Shown piece by piece: positions 26,086-34,118 of a stretch of DNA of 64,000 nucleotides (its first letter is position 1; every line of letters begins with the position of its first letter). Below the pieces are notes generated by a model that ran no database searches, had not been told where the DNA came from, and was given only the letters and a program-made list of their open reading frames with translations. The translations under genes were made by a program, and so were the position numbers. Origin of the DNA: an uncultured Bacteroidales bacterium (GTDB lineage Bacteria; Bacteroidota; Bacteroidia; Bacteroidales; Paludibacteraceae); assembly GCA_946411385.1 (NCBI GenBank), contig CAMKDV010000002.1:1-64000 (forward strand), given 5' to 3'.

Positions 26086-26143
26086 TAGCCCTAAAGGGCA
26101 CGATTTATACCATTTAGGGCAAAGCAGTTGCCCTAAATGGTAT
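26086..26143 (-). terminator. Nested hairpins after the PfkB gene, including its stop codon
   Basis: 16-bp perfect arms ATACCATTTAGGGCAA and TTGCCCTAAATGGTAT (26107-26122/26128-26143) surround a 5-nt loop. The TAG stop of the PfkB gene is part of the stem. A second hairpin GCCCT/AGGGC at 26088-26099 repeats the same core. No T-run follows, so it may stabilise mRNA or end transcription weakly. Confidence 0.5.
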
Positions 26144-27134
26144 ACTTCATCATGAATCCGCGGTAAAGGGCACAAATACGGCGGATCTCATCCCAGTTCT
26201 CTTCGGACAGTTTGGTTCCGATAACCTCCACCACGCGTCCGGCGGCAATAGTGCCAATCTCGCCACACTTGCGGATGTCGAAACCGTCAGCCAATGCGTG
26301 AAGGAAACCACCTGCATACAGGTCACCCGCACCGGTAGAATCGGTACACGATGTGGTGATGGCGCCTATATGATGGCGCTGCTCACCCTGCTGCACGTAC
26401 GACCCGCGCTTACCTACTTTCACGACGGCTATATCCACCTCGTTGGCAATCTTTGCCACCGATTCCTCGGGATTGAGGTGGGTGTAGGCAAAACTCTCGT
26501 CCTCGTTGGCAAACACGATATCCACATACTGACGGATCAGTTCCTTAAGGAAACAATGGTTCTCGTTGACCACGTTGTACGAAGCCAGATCCAGACTGAC
26601 CATACATCCCGCCTCTTTCGCCAGACGAATAGCTTTCTCTATCAGTTCGTGGTTCTGCACCATGTAGCCCTCGATATGGAAGATGTCGAAGCCGATGAAC
26701 GCCTCCTTGTTGATATCATCGGCATTCATCTGCGATGAAGCGCCCAGATAGGTGGCAAATGTGCGCTCGCCATCGGGCGTGATCAGCACGATGGAGCAGC
26801 CTGACAAAAGCTGCGTATCGGTCAGCAGCAACGGTTTGACGCCGCTCTTCACCAGGTCGTCGCGGTAGAACTCGCCCACCTCATCCGCACCGATCTTACC
26901 GATGAAAGCCGCCTTGCCGCCCAACGCTGCGATGGTAGCAATCGTATTGGCAGCCGAACCACCTGCCACCATGTGCTTGCGCACAGATGCAAAACGCGAC
27001 TGGATAACGCTGGCTTGTTCCATCGTGATAAGGTTCATGCTACCTTTGGGCAAACCCAGCTCACGCAAATCGTCCTCAGACACCTGCATCAGGATATCCG
27101 TAAGTGCATTTCCTAAACCAATAATCCGTTTCAT
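26133..27134 (-). CDS. PfkB family kinase, adenosine kinase-like
   Basis: This 333-residue ribokinase-family protein has N-terminal GLGNALTDIL, a mid-sequence GGSAANT nucleoside-binding motif, and the C-terminal signature DSTGAGDLYAGGFL with the catalytic Asp. The residue pattern matches proteins annotated as adenosine kinase in Bacteroidota, which phosphorylate adenosine with ATP in purine salvage. Specificity cannot be proved from sequence. Its stop codon is embedded in a perfect hairpin. Confidence 0.85.
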   Translation of the reverse strand: MKRIIGLGNALTDILMQVSEDDLRELGLPKGSMNLITMEQASVIQSRFASVRKHMVAGGSAANTIATIAALGGKAAFIGKIGADEVGEFYRDDLVKSGVKPLLLTDTQLLSGCSIVLITPDGERTFATYLGASSQMNADDINKEAFIGFDIFHIEGYMVQNHELIEKAIRLAKEAGCMVSLDLASYNVVNENHCFLKELIRQYVDIVFANEDESFAYTHLNPEESVAKIANEVDIAVVKVGKRGSYVQQGEQRHHIGAITTSCTDSTGAGDLYAGGFLHALADGFDIRKCGEIGTIAAGRVVEVIGTKLSEENWDEIRRICALYRGFMMKYTI

Positions 27135-27186
27135 ATATTAAAATATGTTATTTTTTTTACATTTTCTTCACTTTTTAGCCAAAATA

Positions 27187-27218
27187 TTTGCAAATATCAA
27201 AAAAATGTTGTACCTTTG
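27187..27218 (+). promoter_or_regulatory. tRNA-Asn promoter
   Basis: TTTG (27187-27190) and TACCTTTG (27211-27218) are separated by 20 bp, an exact consensus match. They lie 22 bp upstream of the tRNA. Confidence 0.8.
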
Positions 27219-27240
27219 CATCCGCTTTTTTGGCGTAATT

Positions 27241-27314
27241 GCTTCCTTAGCTCAGTCGGTTAGAGCATCTGACTGTTAATCAGGGGGTCCTAGGTTCAAG
27301 TCCTAGAGGGAGCG
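27241..27314 (+). tRNA. tRNA-Asn (GTT anticodon)
   Basis: The cloverleaf has acceptor GCTTCCT/AGGGAGC, D loop AGTCGGTTA, anticodon stem CTGAC.. with loop containing GTT, and T loop TTCAAGT. It is 74 nt with discriminator G and is followed at once by a terminator. The 3' half is overlapped antisense by the end of the LD-carboxypeptidase ORF. Confidence 0.95.
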
Positions 27315-28221
27315 CAGAGCAGGTCACATGACCTGCTTTTTGTTTGATTGTCAGTCGTGTACGTGTACCGAAGATGAGCGGAGCATTCTCATCGATATGT
27401 CCTGCCGGAAAATCGAACAGCACCGGATACTCTTTATCCTCCACAATGCGCGCAATACTTTCATAAAGCGTCTGCCCCATCTCCACATCATCCTCGCAAT
27501 CGGCAAAGCGCCCTACTATCAATCCGTTGATATTATCAAACACGCCACATAGCCTCAACTGGTGAAGCATCCTGTCCAATTTGTACTGCGGTTCGCCCAC
27601 ATCTTCCAGGAAAAGGATTGTCCTGCCCCTGCGCCTTGAGCGCTGCGCAATGGTCCGGCAGAGGTCGTAGGGCGTACCAATCAATCCGCACAGCACCGCC
27701 ATGTTGCCTCCCAGCAGCAATCCTTCCGCCTCGCCGTCGCGGTTCATCTGATCCACACCCAGCGTGTACGACAGCCGCTTGCCCTCCATCGCGCTGCGCA
27801 TAATCTCCAGGATAGCACTATCCTCGTCCAAGCGCGCTATGGGCTTGCACATGATGCCGTGCACCGACGGCGCTCCGTACATCGCCAGCAACAGATGCAG
27901 CTCTGTGATATCGGAAAAGCCCCATACCGGTGCACCATTGTAGCCTTTGGCGCGAACGCCTTGGTCAATACGATCGATAATCTGCTGCAAGCCATAACCT
28001 CCGCGCGTGCAGAGCACAAGACCCACATGCGGATCGGTCAGCGCATCCACGGCATCGGCAGTGCGCTCGTCGGGCGTACCCGCAAAGCGTCCCCATTTGC
28101 CTAAGGCGTGCGGAGCTATCTCCACCGCATAGCCGTACGCGCGCAAACGCTCGGCTGCCGCCAGCGTGAACTGCGCATCCAAGGCTCCCGCGGGAGATAT
28201 TATCCTGATTGATTTATTCAT
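27280..28221 (-). CDS. ldcA: LD-carboxypeptidase (peptidase S66 family)
   Basis: This 313-residue S66 family protein has N-terminal IRIISPAGALD, the nucleophile elbow WGFSDIT (Ser), and the C-terminal catalytic His in FPAGHIDENAP. It cleaves the L-D bond of murein tetrapeptides in peptidoglycan recycling. The start at 28221 overlaps the transporter stop by 8 bp. The last residues (PLGLEPRTP) are encoded by the antisense strand of tRNA-Asn and its terminator, so the original C-terminus was probably about 15 residues shorter or has been extended by loss of a stop. Confidence 0.85.
   Translation of the reverse strand: MNKSIRIISPAGALDAQFTLAAAERLRAYGYAVEIAPHALGKWGRFAGTPDERTADAVDALTDPHVGLVLCTRGGYGLQQIIDRIDQGVRAKGYNGAPVWGFSDITELHLLLAMYGAPSVHGIMCKPIARLDEDSAILEIMRSAMEGKRLSYTLGVDQMNRDGEAEGLLLGGNMAVLCGLIGTPYDLCRTIAQRSRRRGRTILFLEDVGEPQYKLDRMLHQLRLCGVFDNINGLIVGRFADCEDDVEMGQTLYESIARIVEDKEYPVLFDFPAGHIDENAPLIFGTRTRLTIKQKAGHVTCSALPLGLEPRTP
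27318..27341 (+). terminator. tRNA-Asn terminator
   Basis: Stem AGCAGGTCA/TGACCTGCT with a 2-nt gap, followed by TTTTTG. It lies inside the 3' end of the convergent ldcA ORF. Confidence 0.8.
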
Positions 28222-29269
28222 TGTTGCATTTGTTGCTTGTTGTTGCCGGCATGTTGGCAGCACGGTAGAGCTGCACGGAGTTGAACGCGTTCTGCCAGAT
28301 GATGTACGCCGCTGCTCCTATAGCCGACAAGGGATTGAGGAACGCATGGCACATCCATATACCCAAGGTAGTGTTCTTCTGCCCGAAAGCTTGTCCGGCA
28401 GTAATGCGGCTCACGCCACTCATCGTGGTAGGCACGGCAGCAGGGTTGATCACCACATCCTTATATTCCTTACCCTTGCTCGGTGCGGGATGGCGGTAAC
28501 CGATGCGCTGACCGAGTTTGTATTGCCCCAGGCAGGCTATCAGCGATCCTACGAGCAGCACGACCAAGGTATACCAGCGATAACTATCGTGCAGCAGCGT
28601 GTAGGTGATGTCGCCCATCAGGATAACCAGCGTACCTGCCCACAGGTAGAACGGCACCTGAGCCCATCCCAGCGGCAGGACAAACCGCTTGTCGCTACCG
28701 TGCCGCATCTGCCATCCGTCGTAGCCCAACCTGAGCAGCCATGCCGCTACGAAAGGCAGCAGCAATAGCGGCGCTATGCGCCTGAGGATCACCAGCATCT
28801 CTGCCATGAACGACATCTGTCCCTCCGGATGTACCAGCGGGAAGAATGCCGGCACGATGATGGCGGTGGCGATATTGCTCAGCAGGGTGAAGGTCGTCAG
28901 GTTCTGTATGCTGCCTCCCAGTTTGCCGGCGATGATAGGCGCCGCCGTAGCGGTAGGCATGATAAAGCACACCATCAGTCCCTGACTGATCACCATGTTG
29001 TCCGGTTCGGGCACTCCCAGCCGCCGGCAACACCACGCGCTACCGTAGAACACGACCAGCGTCAGCAGCATCTGCATGCCCAGCACCAGCCAATGCCACG
29101 AGTGCAAGCGCAGATCGAGCGGATTGACCTTGCAGAACGTGAAGAACAGCATCAGGCCTATCATCGGCGGCAAGACAGGCGTCAGATGGCGAAACAACGG
29201 ATAGCCCGCTGCACCCATCACCATCGATAGCGCCAAGGCGTACTTGTCTATGAACTGCCTGATAGTCAT
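28214..29269 (-). CDS. BASS-like (bile acid:sodium symporter family) transporter
   Basis: This 351-residue integral membrane protein has about nine hydrophobic helices. The motif FIMPTATAAPII corresponds to the conserved crossing-helix region of BASS-type carriers. The start overlaps the dus stop by 4 bp (ATGA) and the stop overlaps ldcA. The substrate is unknown; organic anions or pantoate-like acids are typical for the superfamily. It is embedded in a six-gene operon with no obvious pathway logic. Confidence 0.75.
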   Translation of the reverse strand: MTIRQFIDKYALALSMVMGAAGYPLFRHLTPVLPPMIGLMLFFTFCKVNPLDLRLHSWHWLVLGMQMLLTLVVFYGSAWCCRRLGVPEPDNMVISQGLMVCFIMPTATAAPIIAGKLGGSIQNLTTFTLLSNIATAIIVPAFFPLVHPEGQMSFMAEMLVILRRIAPLLLLPFVAAWLLRLGYDGWQMRHGSDKRFVLPLGWAQVPFYLWAGTLVILMGDITYTLLHDSYRWYTLVVLLVGSLIACLGQYKLGQRIGYRHPAPSKGKEYKDVVINPAAVPTTMSGVSRITAGQAFGQKNTTLGIWMCHAFLNPLSAIGAAAYIIWQNAFNSVQLYRAANMPATTSNKCNNE

Positions 29270-30225
29270 CCGTACTGCTCAACGATTGCGTCCATTATAT
29301 GAAAGACCTCTTCTTTCGTTTCAGCCCTCAGCAGGGCTATGCGTGTCTGCCGGAAATCCGGCAAGCCTTTTAGTATGGGGCTGGCGGCAAAATGACGGCG
29401 GCTGTGTACTATGCCTTTGCGCTCGTCGCCTACCCATTCGATGCTGCGGTTGACGTGCTCCTTGAGTACATCCATACACCATTGCATCGGGCGCTCTATC
29501 GCGGGCTGGCCGTCCAGGGAGCGGCTTATATCCTCGAATATCCACGGACATCCGAACGTAGCCCTGCCTATCATCACGGCATCCACGCCATACAGCTCGA
29601 AGCACTCTTTTGCCCGTTGGGGTGTGGTGATATCTCCGTTGCCTATGACGGGTATGTGCATCCTCGGATTACGCTTCACTTCGCCTATGAGCGACCAATC
29701 GGCATCACCTTTATACATCTGTGCGCGCGTACGCCCGTGGATGGCTATCTCGCTGATGCCGCAGTCCTGAAGGGCTTCCGCCAGGTCTACAATAATCTTG
29801 TTCTCCTCGTCCCATCCCAGACGCGTCTTTACCGTGACGGGTGTATGCACGGCATTGACTACGGCACGCGTTATTTCCAGCATCTTCGGCACGTCGCGCA
29901 ACAGTCCGGCGCCTGCACCTTTGCCTGCCACTTTCTTGACCGGGCAGCCGAAATTGATATCGATGATGTCGGGCTTCGCCTGCTCCACGATACGCGCGGC
30001 ATCCGCCATCGAGCACGGATCTTTGCCGTAGATCTGTATGGCTACCGGTCGCTCGGCATCATCAATGCGCAGCTTGCGCATCGAGGACGCCACATCGCGC
30101 ACAATGGCATCGGCATTGACAAACTCGGTATATACCCTATCCGCTCCGAACCGCTTGCACAACAGGCGAAAAGCGGGATCGGTAACATCCTCCATCGGAG
30201 CCAGATATAAAGGGTACTTGTTCAT
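29266..30225 (-). CDS. dusB: tRNA-dihydrouridine synthase
   Basis: This 319-residue FMN TIM-barrel protein has N-terminal LAPMEDVTDPAFR, NFGCPVKKV with the catalytic Cys, KTRLGWD and IHGRTR, and the flavin-binding GNGDI. It reduces specific uridines in tRNA D-loops. The subfamily (DusB-like) is inferred from the motifs. It overlaps the transporter gene by 4 bp and directly abuts the DUF2147 gene. Confidence 0.9.
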   Translation of the reverse strand: MNKYPLYLAPMEDVTDPAFRLLCKRFGADRVYTEFVNADAIVRDVASSMRKLRIDDAERPVAIQIYGKDPCSMADAARIVEQAKPDIIDINFGCPVKKVAGKGAGAGLLRDVPKMLEITRAVVNAVHTPVTVKTRLGWDEENKIIVDLAEALQDCGISEIAIHGRTRAQMYKGDADWSLIGEVKRNPRMHIPVIGNGDITTPQRAKECFELYGVDAVMIGRATFGCPWIFEDISRSLDGQPAIERPMQWCMDVLKEHVNRSIEWVGDERKGIVHSRRHFAASPILKGLPDFRQTRIALLRAETKEEVFHIMDAIVEQYG

Positions 30226-30663
30226 CTATTCTTCTTTCGGTGCGGGAAGCCAGGTCTGGTTGCGCCCCAGAACGCCCATCTTGTCGAGTGAGCCGCGAAG
30301 CACCAGTTTGCCGTCTTTCAGGTAAATCTTTCCGTAGTAGAACTTCCCGTTGTTCGGGTCGAGCACTTTTCCTCCGCGCAGTTCGCCCTTCTCCATGTGC
30401 ATGCCACGGATGATGACGAGTCCGAGGATCGGGGCGTTCTTGTCTTCGTCCACACATTTCACGCAAACGAGATCATCACCGCCTACCAACATCTTATGTA
30501 TCTTGCCGTAGTACAAGCCATCCGCACCCTGGTAGATACGCACGATGGAGAAGTTCTGTCCCGTTTCGTCATCCACGGTCATCCAGTCGCCTACGATAGT
30601 CTGCTGCGCATAGATGCCGGCATTGAGGCACAAGCCAAAAAGTATAAAAAGTATCTTTTTCAT
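30226..30663 (-). CDS. DUF2147 domain-containing secreted protein
   Basis: This 145-residue protein has a signal peptide (MKKILFILFGLCLNAGIYAQ) and the DUF2147 fold hallmarks: IVGDWMTVDDETG at the N-terminus and a repeated YYGKI beta hairpin. A small beta-barrel of unknown function is expected in the periplasm or outside. It begins one base after the GH3 stop and ends where dus begins, so it is firmly part of the operon. Confidence 0.85.
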   Translation of the reverse strand: MKKILFILFGLCLNAGIYAQQTIVGDWMTVDDETGQNFSIVRIYQGADGLYYGKIHKMLVGGDDLVCVKCVDEDKNAPILGLVIIRGMHMEKGELRGGKVLDPNNGKFYYGKIYLKDGKLVLRGSLDKMGVLGRNQTWLPAPKEE

Positions 30664-32958
30664 TTATTTAACGATATATTCAAGTTGTGCAGGCAGATCA
30701 TCGGACGAGGTACCGATACAGATGTCGTACGTGCCTTTATCCGTTACCCAAGCGTGCTGCTCTGCATCGAAATAGCGGAACATCTCGTCGGTGAGCTGCA
30801 GGCTTATCTCTTTGCTCTCGCCGGGCTTGAGTTCCACTTTGGCGAAGGCTTTCAACTCTTTCTTCGGACGAACCGCGTTCGACTTGCGCGGCGCTACATA
30901 CAGCTGCACCACCTGCTTGCCTGCCACCTTGCCGGTATTCTCGATGGTCACCTTCACATTCCGGCCGTCCAACGCTGCCTTCGTGATGCGGAAAGTGGTA
31001 TAGCTCAATCCGTGACCAAAGGCAAACAACGGTTTGTGCTTGGGCGGATTGATGGTATATTCGCGTCCGTCAGAGGTATACTTGATCGGCTTTTTCGTGC
31101 CGTAGAGGTCAGCATAGCGGTAGCCCACGAACAGGTCTTCCTTATATTCCACCTCATTGTTGATGCCGGGATAAGCGGCAGCACCGTACTGGTGCGAGGG
31201 ATAATCCTCCAGCGTGGGGAAGATGGTGAACGGCAGGTGTCCGGACGGGTTGACGCTGCCAAACAGAATGTCTGCCAGGGCGTTGCCGGTCTCCGATCCG
31301 TTGAACCAAGCATGTATCAAGGCGGGCGTCTGTGCGAGCCATGGCATCGCATAGGCGTTACCGCTCAGGATAACTACTGCCAGATTCTTGTTAGCAGCAG
31401 CCAGCGAGCTGATCAGTTCGTCCTGACCATAAGGCAAACCGTATTGCAGACGGTCGCAGCCCTCAGCATCTTGATGGTCGGCTTTGTTCAATCCGCCGAT
31501 GAACAGCACCACATCCGCCTGCTTGGCAGCCGCCACAGCTTCTGCCGTCAGTTCGGCTGCCGAACGCTCGTCACGCAGGTCCTGACCGGTCGACACGCCG
31601 TTGTACTCTCCGCCAATATCGCCCACATAGCCGCGCACATACGTAACGCTCATGTGATTTTCGTTGGCGCGACGGGTGATGCCTGCCAGCGGTGAGATCT
31701 CATATTGCGCTTTCAGCGAACTGGATCCGCCACCCACGGTCATCTGCTTGATGGCGTTCTCGCCTACGACGAGGATAGTCTTCACCTCCTTGCTGATAGG
31801 CAGCACGGCTTGTGCCTGTTTGCCTTTGCCTACAGGATCGTTCTTCAGTAGCACGATGCCTTCGTCGGCAATCATGCGTCCTGCCAGGATATGTTCGATG
31901 GAATTGAGCGCACCAAAACCGCGGTTAGGGTTCATCGATGTGCGGAAAATCAGCCGCAGCACATTACGCACTTTGTCGTCCAGTTCTTTCGTACTGACCT
32001 CACCTTTCTTTATCTTCTCTTTGTACGGCTCTGCCAGATAGTAAGCATCGTAGGAGTTGGAGCGTCCTTCAGTCAGGCCGTCGGTCCATGAGCCGAACTC
32101 CAGATCCAGGCCGTTATGGATAGCCTCGTCGGTATTGCTCACACCGCCCCAGTCGGAGATGACGGCTCCATCGAAGCCCCATTCGCCACGCAGGATATCC
32201 ACCAGCAGACGATGGTTATGGCAGGCATATTGTCCCCAGATGCGGTTGTACGCGCCCATGATGCTCCACGCCTTGCCCTGCTTCACCGCCGCCTCGAAAG
32301 CCGGCAGATAGATCTCGTACAATGCTCTGTCGCTCAGCGTGACGTTCACCACGTGACGCCCGTCCTCCTGATTATTCAGCGCAAAATGCTTGACGCAGAC
32401 GGCTACGCCGTTGTCTTGTACGCCTTGCACATAGGGCACTACCATCGTGGCCGACAGGCAGGGATCTTCGCCCATATATTCGAAGTTGCGTCCGTTCAGC
32501 GGCGTGCGGTAGATGTTCACGCCCGGACCAAGCAGCACATTCTTGTTGCGGTAGAGCGCCTCTTCGCTTATGCTCTGACCGTAGAGCAGCGCCATCTCAG
32601 GATTCCACGTAGCAGCCAGACAGGTCAGCGTGGGGAAAGCAAAACAGCTGTCGTTGGTCCAGCCGGCTTGATCCCACTCGTCCCATTTGACTTCGGCACG
32701 GATGCCGTGAGGGCCGTCGGTGCACCACAAGCCGGGTATACCCAATCGCGCCACGCCGGGCGAAGAGAACTTGCTCTGGGCATGGATGATGGCAATCTTC
32801 TCGTCCAGATTCATCCGGCTCAGGGCATCCTCCACACGCTCCTCCAGCGGAGCATTGGGGTTAAGATAGACGGGATTCGTTTCCTTTTGAGGAATAACGG
32901 CCATTGCGGTGCAAGCGAATAGCAATACCGCAAGGATAAGCGTGCTTACTCTTTGCAT
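30664..32958 (-). CDS. Glycoside hydrolase family 3, beta-glucosidase-like
   Basis: This 764-residue secreted GH3 enzyme starts at 32958 (MQRVSTLILAVLLFACTAMA signal peptide); the longer track start lies inside udk. The N-terminal TIM barrel ends in the nucleophile motif AVISDWGGV. A GH3_C alpha/beta sandwich with the acid/base region follows, then a C-terminal fibronectin-III-like domain (TVTIENTGKVAGKQVVQLYV). It hydrolyses beta-linked glucosides or xylosides in the periplasm or outside. It lies 31 bp after udk in the same transcript. Confidence 0.9.
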   Translation of the reverse strand: MQRVSTLILAVLLFACTAMAVIPQKETNPVYLNPNAPLEERVEDALSRMNLDEKIAIIHAQSKFSSPGVARLGIPGLWCTDGPHGIRAEVKWDEWDQAGWTNDSCFAFPTLTCLAATWNPEMALLYGQSISEEALYRNKNVLLGPGVNIYRTPLNGRNFEYMGEDPCLSATMVVPYVQGVQDNGVAVCVKHFALNNQEDGRHVVNVTLSDRALYEIYLPAFEAAVKQGKAWSIMGAYNRIWGQYACHNHRLLVDILRGEWGFDGAVISDWGGVSNTDEAIHNGLDLEFGSWTDGLTEGRSNSYDAYYLAEPYKEKIKKGEVSTKELDDKVRNVLRLIFRTSMNPNRGFGALNSIEHILAGRMIADEGIVLLKNDPVGKGKQAQAVLPISKEVKTILVVGENAIKQMTVGGGSSSLKAQYEISPLAGITRRANENHMSVTYVRGYVGDIGGEYNGVSTGQDLRDERSAAELTAEAVAAAKQADVVLFIGGLNKADHQDAEGCDRLQYGLPYGQDELISSLAAANKNLAVVILSGNAYAMPWLAQTPALIHAWFNGSETGNALADILFGSVNPSGHLPFTIFPTLEDYPSHQYGAAAYPGINNEVEYKEDLFVGYRYADLYGTKKPIKYTSDGREYTINPPKHKPLFAFGHGLSYTTFRITKAALDGRNVKVTIENTGKVAGKQVVQLYVAPRKSNAVRPKKELKAFAKVELKPGESKEISLQLTDEMFRYFDAEQHAWVTDKGTYDICIGTSSDDLPAQLEYIVK

Positions 32959-32989
32959 TGTGTATAGATTTATTCGGGTTAATCCGGGT

Positions 32990-33622
32990 TTACTCCGTTT
33001 TGGTAGCCCTTCTCTCGCGCAGCTCCTGCTTGATGAACTTGACGAGCATATTGATGGCGGCATTGTTGTGTCCGCCCTGCGGGATGATCACATCCGCATA
33101 GCGCTTGCACGGCTCGATGAACTGCTGGTGCATCGGTTTCAATACGCGCTGGTAACGCTCCATCACCGCTTCTGCCGTACGACCGCGCTCTACGATATCA
33201 CGGCTGATGACGCGTATCAGACGGTCGTCGCCATCGGCATCCACAAAAATCTTCAGATCCATCTGGTCGCGCAAATCTTTGTCGCTCAGCGCCATGATAC
33301 CTTCCACTACGATGATCTCTTTCGGCTCGATGTGGATGGTCTCTTTCTGGCGCGTGCAGGTGATATAGTCGTAGATAGGCTGCTCGATGCAATGACCTTG
33401 CTTGAGCTTAGCTATATGCTGGGCGAGCAGCGGCCAATCGAAAGCGTTCGGGTGGTCGAAGTTGATGTTCTGACGCTCCTCCACAGGCACATGGCTGCTG
33501 TCCTTGTAGTACGAGTCTTGTGGGATAACTACCACTTCGCCTTTCGGCAAGCGTTCTGTTAGTTTGCGCACCACTGTTGTTTTGCCCGAGCCGGTGCCGC
33601 CCGCAATGCCAATAATGAACAT
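32990..33622 (-). CDS. udk: Uridine kinase
   Basis: This 210-residue P-loop kinase has GIAGGTGSGKTTVV at residues 4-17, the DSYYKD motif, NFDHPNAFDW and RDIVERGRT. All are typical for Udk, which phosphorylates uridine and cytidine in pyrimidine salvage. It is the first gene of the operon udk-GH3-DUF2147-dus-BASS-ldcA and has its own sigma-A promoter at 33697-33728. Confidence 0.95.
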   Translation of the reverse strand: MFIIGIAGGTGSGKTTVVRKLTERLPKGEVVVIPQDSYYKDSSHVPVEERQNINFDHPNAFDWPLLAQHIAKLKQGHCIEQPIYDYITCTRQKETIHIEPKEIIVVEGIMALSDKDLRDQMDLKIFVDADGDDRLIRVISRDIVERGRTAEAVMERYQRVLKPMHQQFIEPCKRYADVIIPQGGHNNAAINMLVKFIKQELRERRATKTE

Positions 33623-33696
33623 AGGATAAAGGTTATTTGTCGGCCGCTATACTTCACGACGGTCGGCGGAAGTATGCATCGCACATAAATAGACCA

Positions 33697-33728
33697 CAAA
33701 GTTACAAATTTTTTAGGAAAAATGCAAA
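33697..33728 (-). promoter_or_regulatory. Promoter of the udk operon
   Basis: Minus-strand TAACTTTG (33697-33704) and TTTG (33725-33728) are separated by 20 bp. Confidence 0.75.
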
Positions 33729-33805
33729 AATATCGCTATTTTCCCACTCCATTCGCGCAAAATTGACAACTCAACACAAAAATTCTACATTTTTTTGCAA
33801 AAATA

Positions 33806-33837
33806 TTTGCATATTTGAAAAAAAAGTATTATCTTTG
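33806..33837 (+). promoter_or_regulatory. Promoter of tRNA-Cys
   Basis: TTTG (33806-33809) and TATCTTTG (33830-33837) are 20 bp apart. A leader of about 165 nt separates the start from the tRNA; I see no gene in it. The transcript may also read through to sufB. Confidence 0.75.
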
Positions 33838-34008
33838 CATTCGCGTTTCGTTCGAACCCCTAAAATTTGGCTCCTGATACTACCAAAAAACGGGGTCCCC
33901 AACGCAAAAAAACCGCAGGTTATTTTTGTGGTGGGGAGAGCAAAGGCAAGCTGAGTTTTAATGAGCGCGTAGCGGTCAGTCAGTGCGAAGCTTTGCCGCA
34001 CGCGACCT

Positions 34009-34079
34009 GGTCGGTTGCCCGAGTGGTTAGGGACCGGTCTGCAAAACCGGGGACAGCGGTTCGAATCTGCTACCGACCT
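34009..34079 (+). tRNA. tRNA-Cys (GCA anticodon)
   Basis: The acceptor GGTCGGT pairs with ACCGACC. The D arm is CCC/GGG, the anticodon stem CCGGT/ACCGG has loop CTGCAAA (anticodon GCA), and the T loop is TTCGAAT. The length is 71 nt with discriminator T. Confidence 0.95.
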
Positions 34080-34085
34080 CCAGAA

Positions 34086-34109
34086 AGCCGCCAACATAGG
34101 CGGCTTTTT
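34086..34109 (+). terminator. tRNA-Cys terminator just upstream of sufB
   Basis: Stem AGCCGCC/GGCGGCT with a 6-nt loop and a TTTTT tail. It ends only 9 nt before the sufB ATG, so sufB may depend on read-through or be regulated by this structure. Confidence 0.75.
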
Positions 34110-34118
34110 CAGTACAAA

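Noticed and set aside
25140-26117. 325-codon forward ORF across the exporter end and plsC
   Set aside because: Overlaps two well-supported genes in other frames; Arg/His-rich translation is typical of a shadow.
33867-34118. N-terminal extension of SufB
   Set aside because: This part of the ORF runs through tRNA-Cys and its terminator; the conserved protein starts at 34119.
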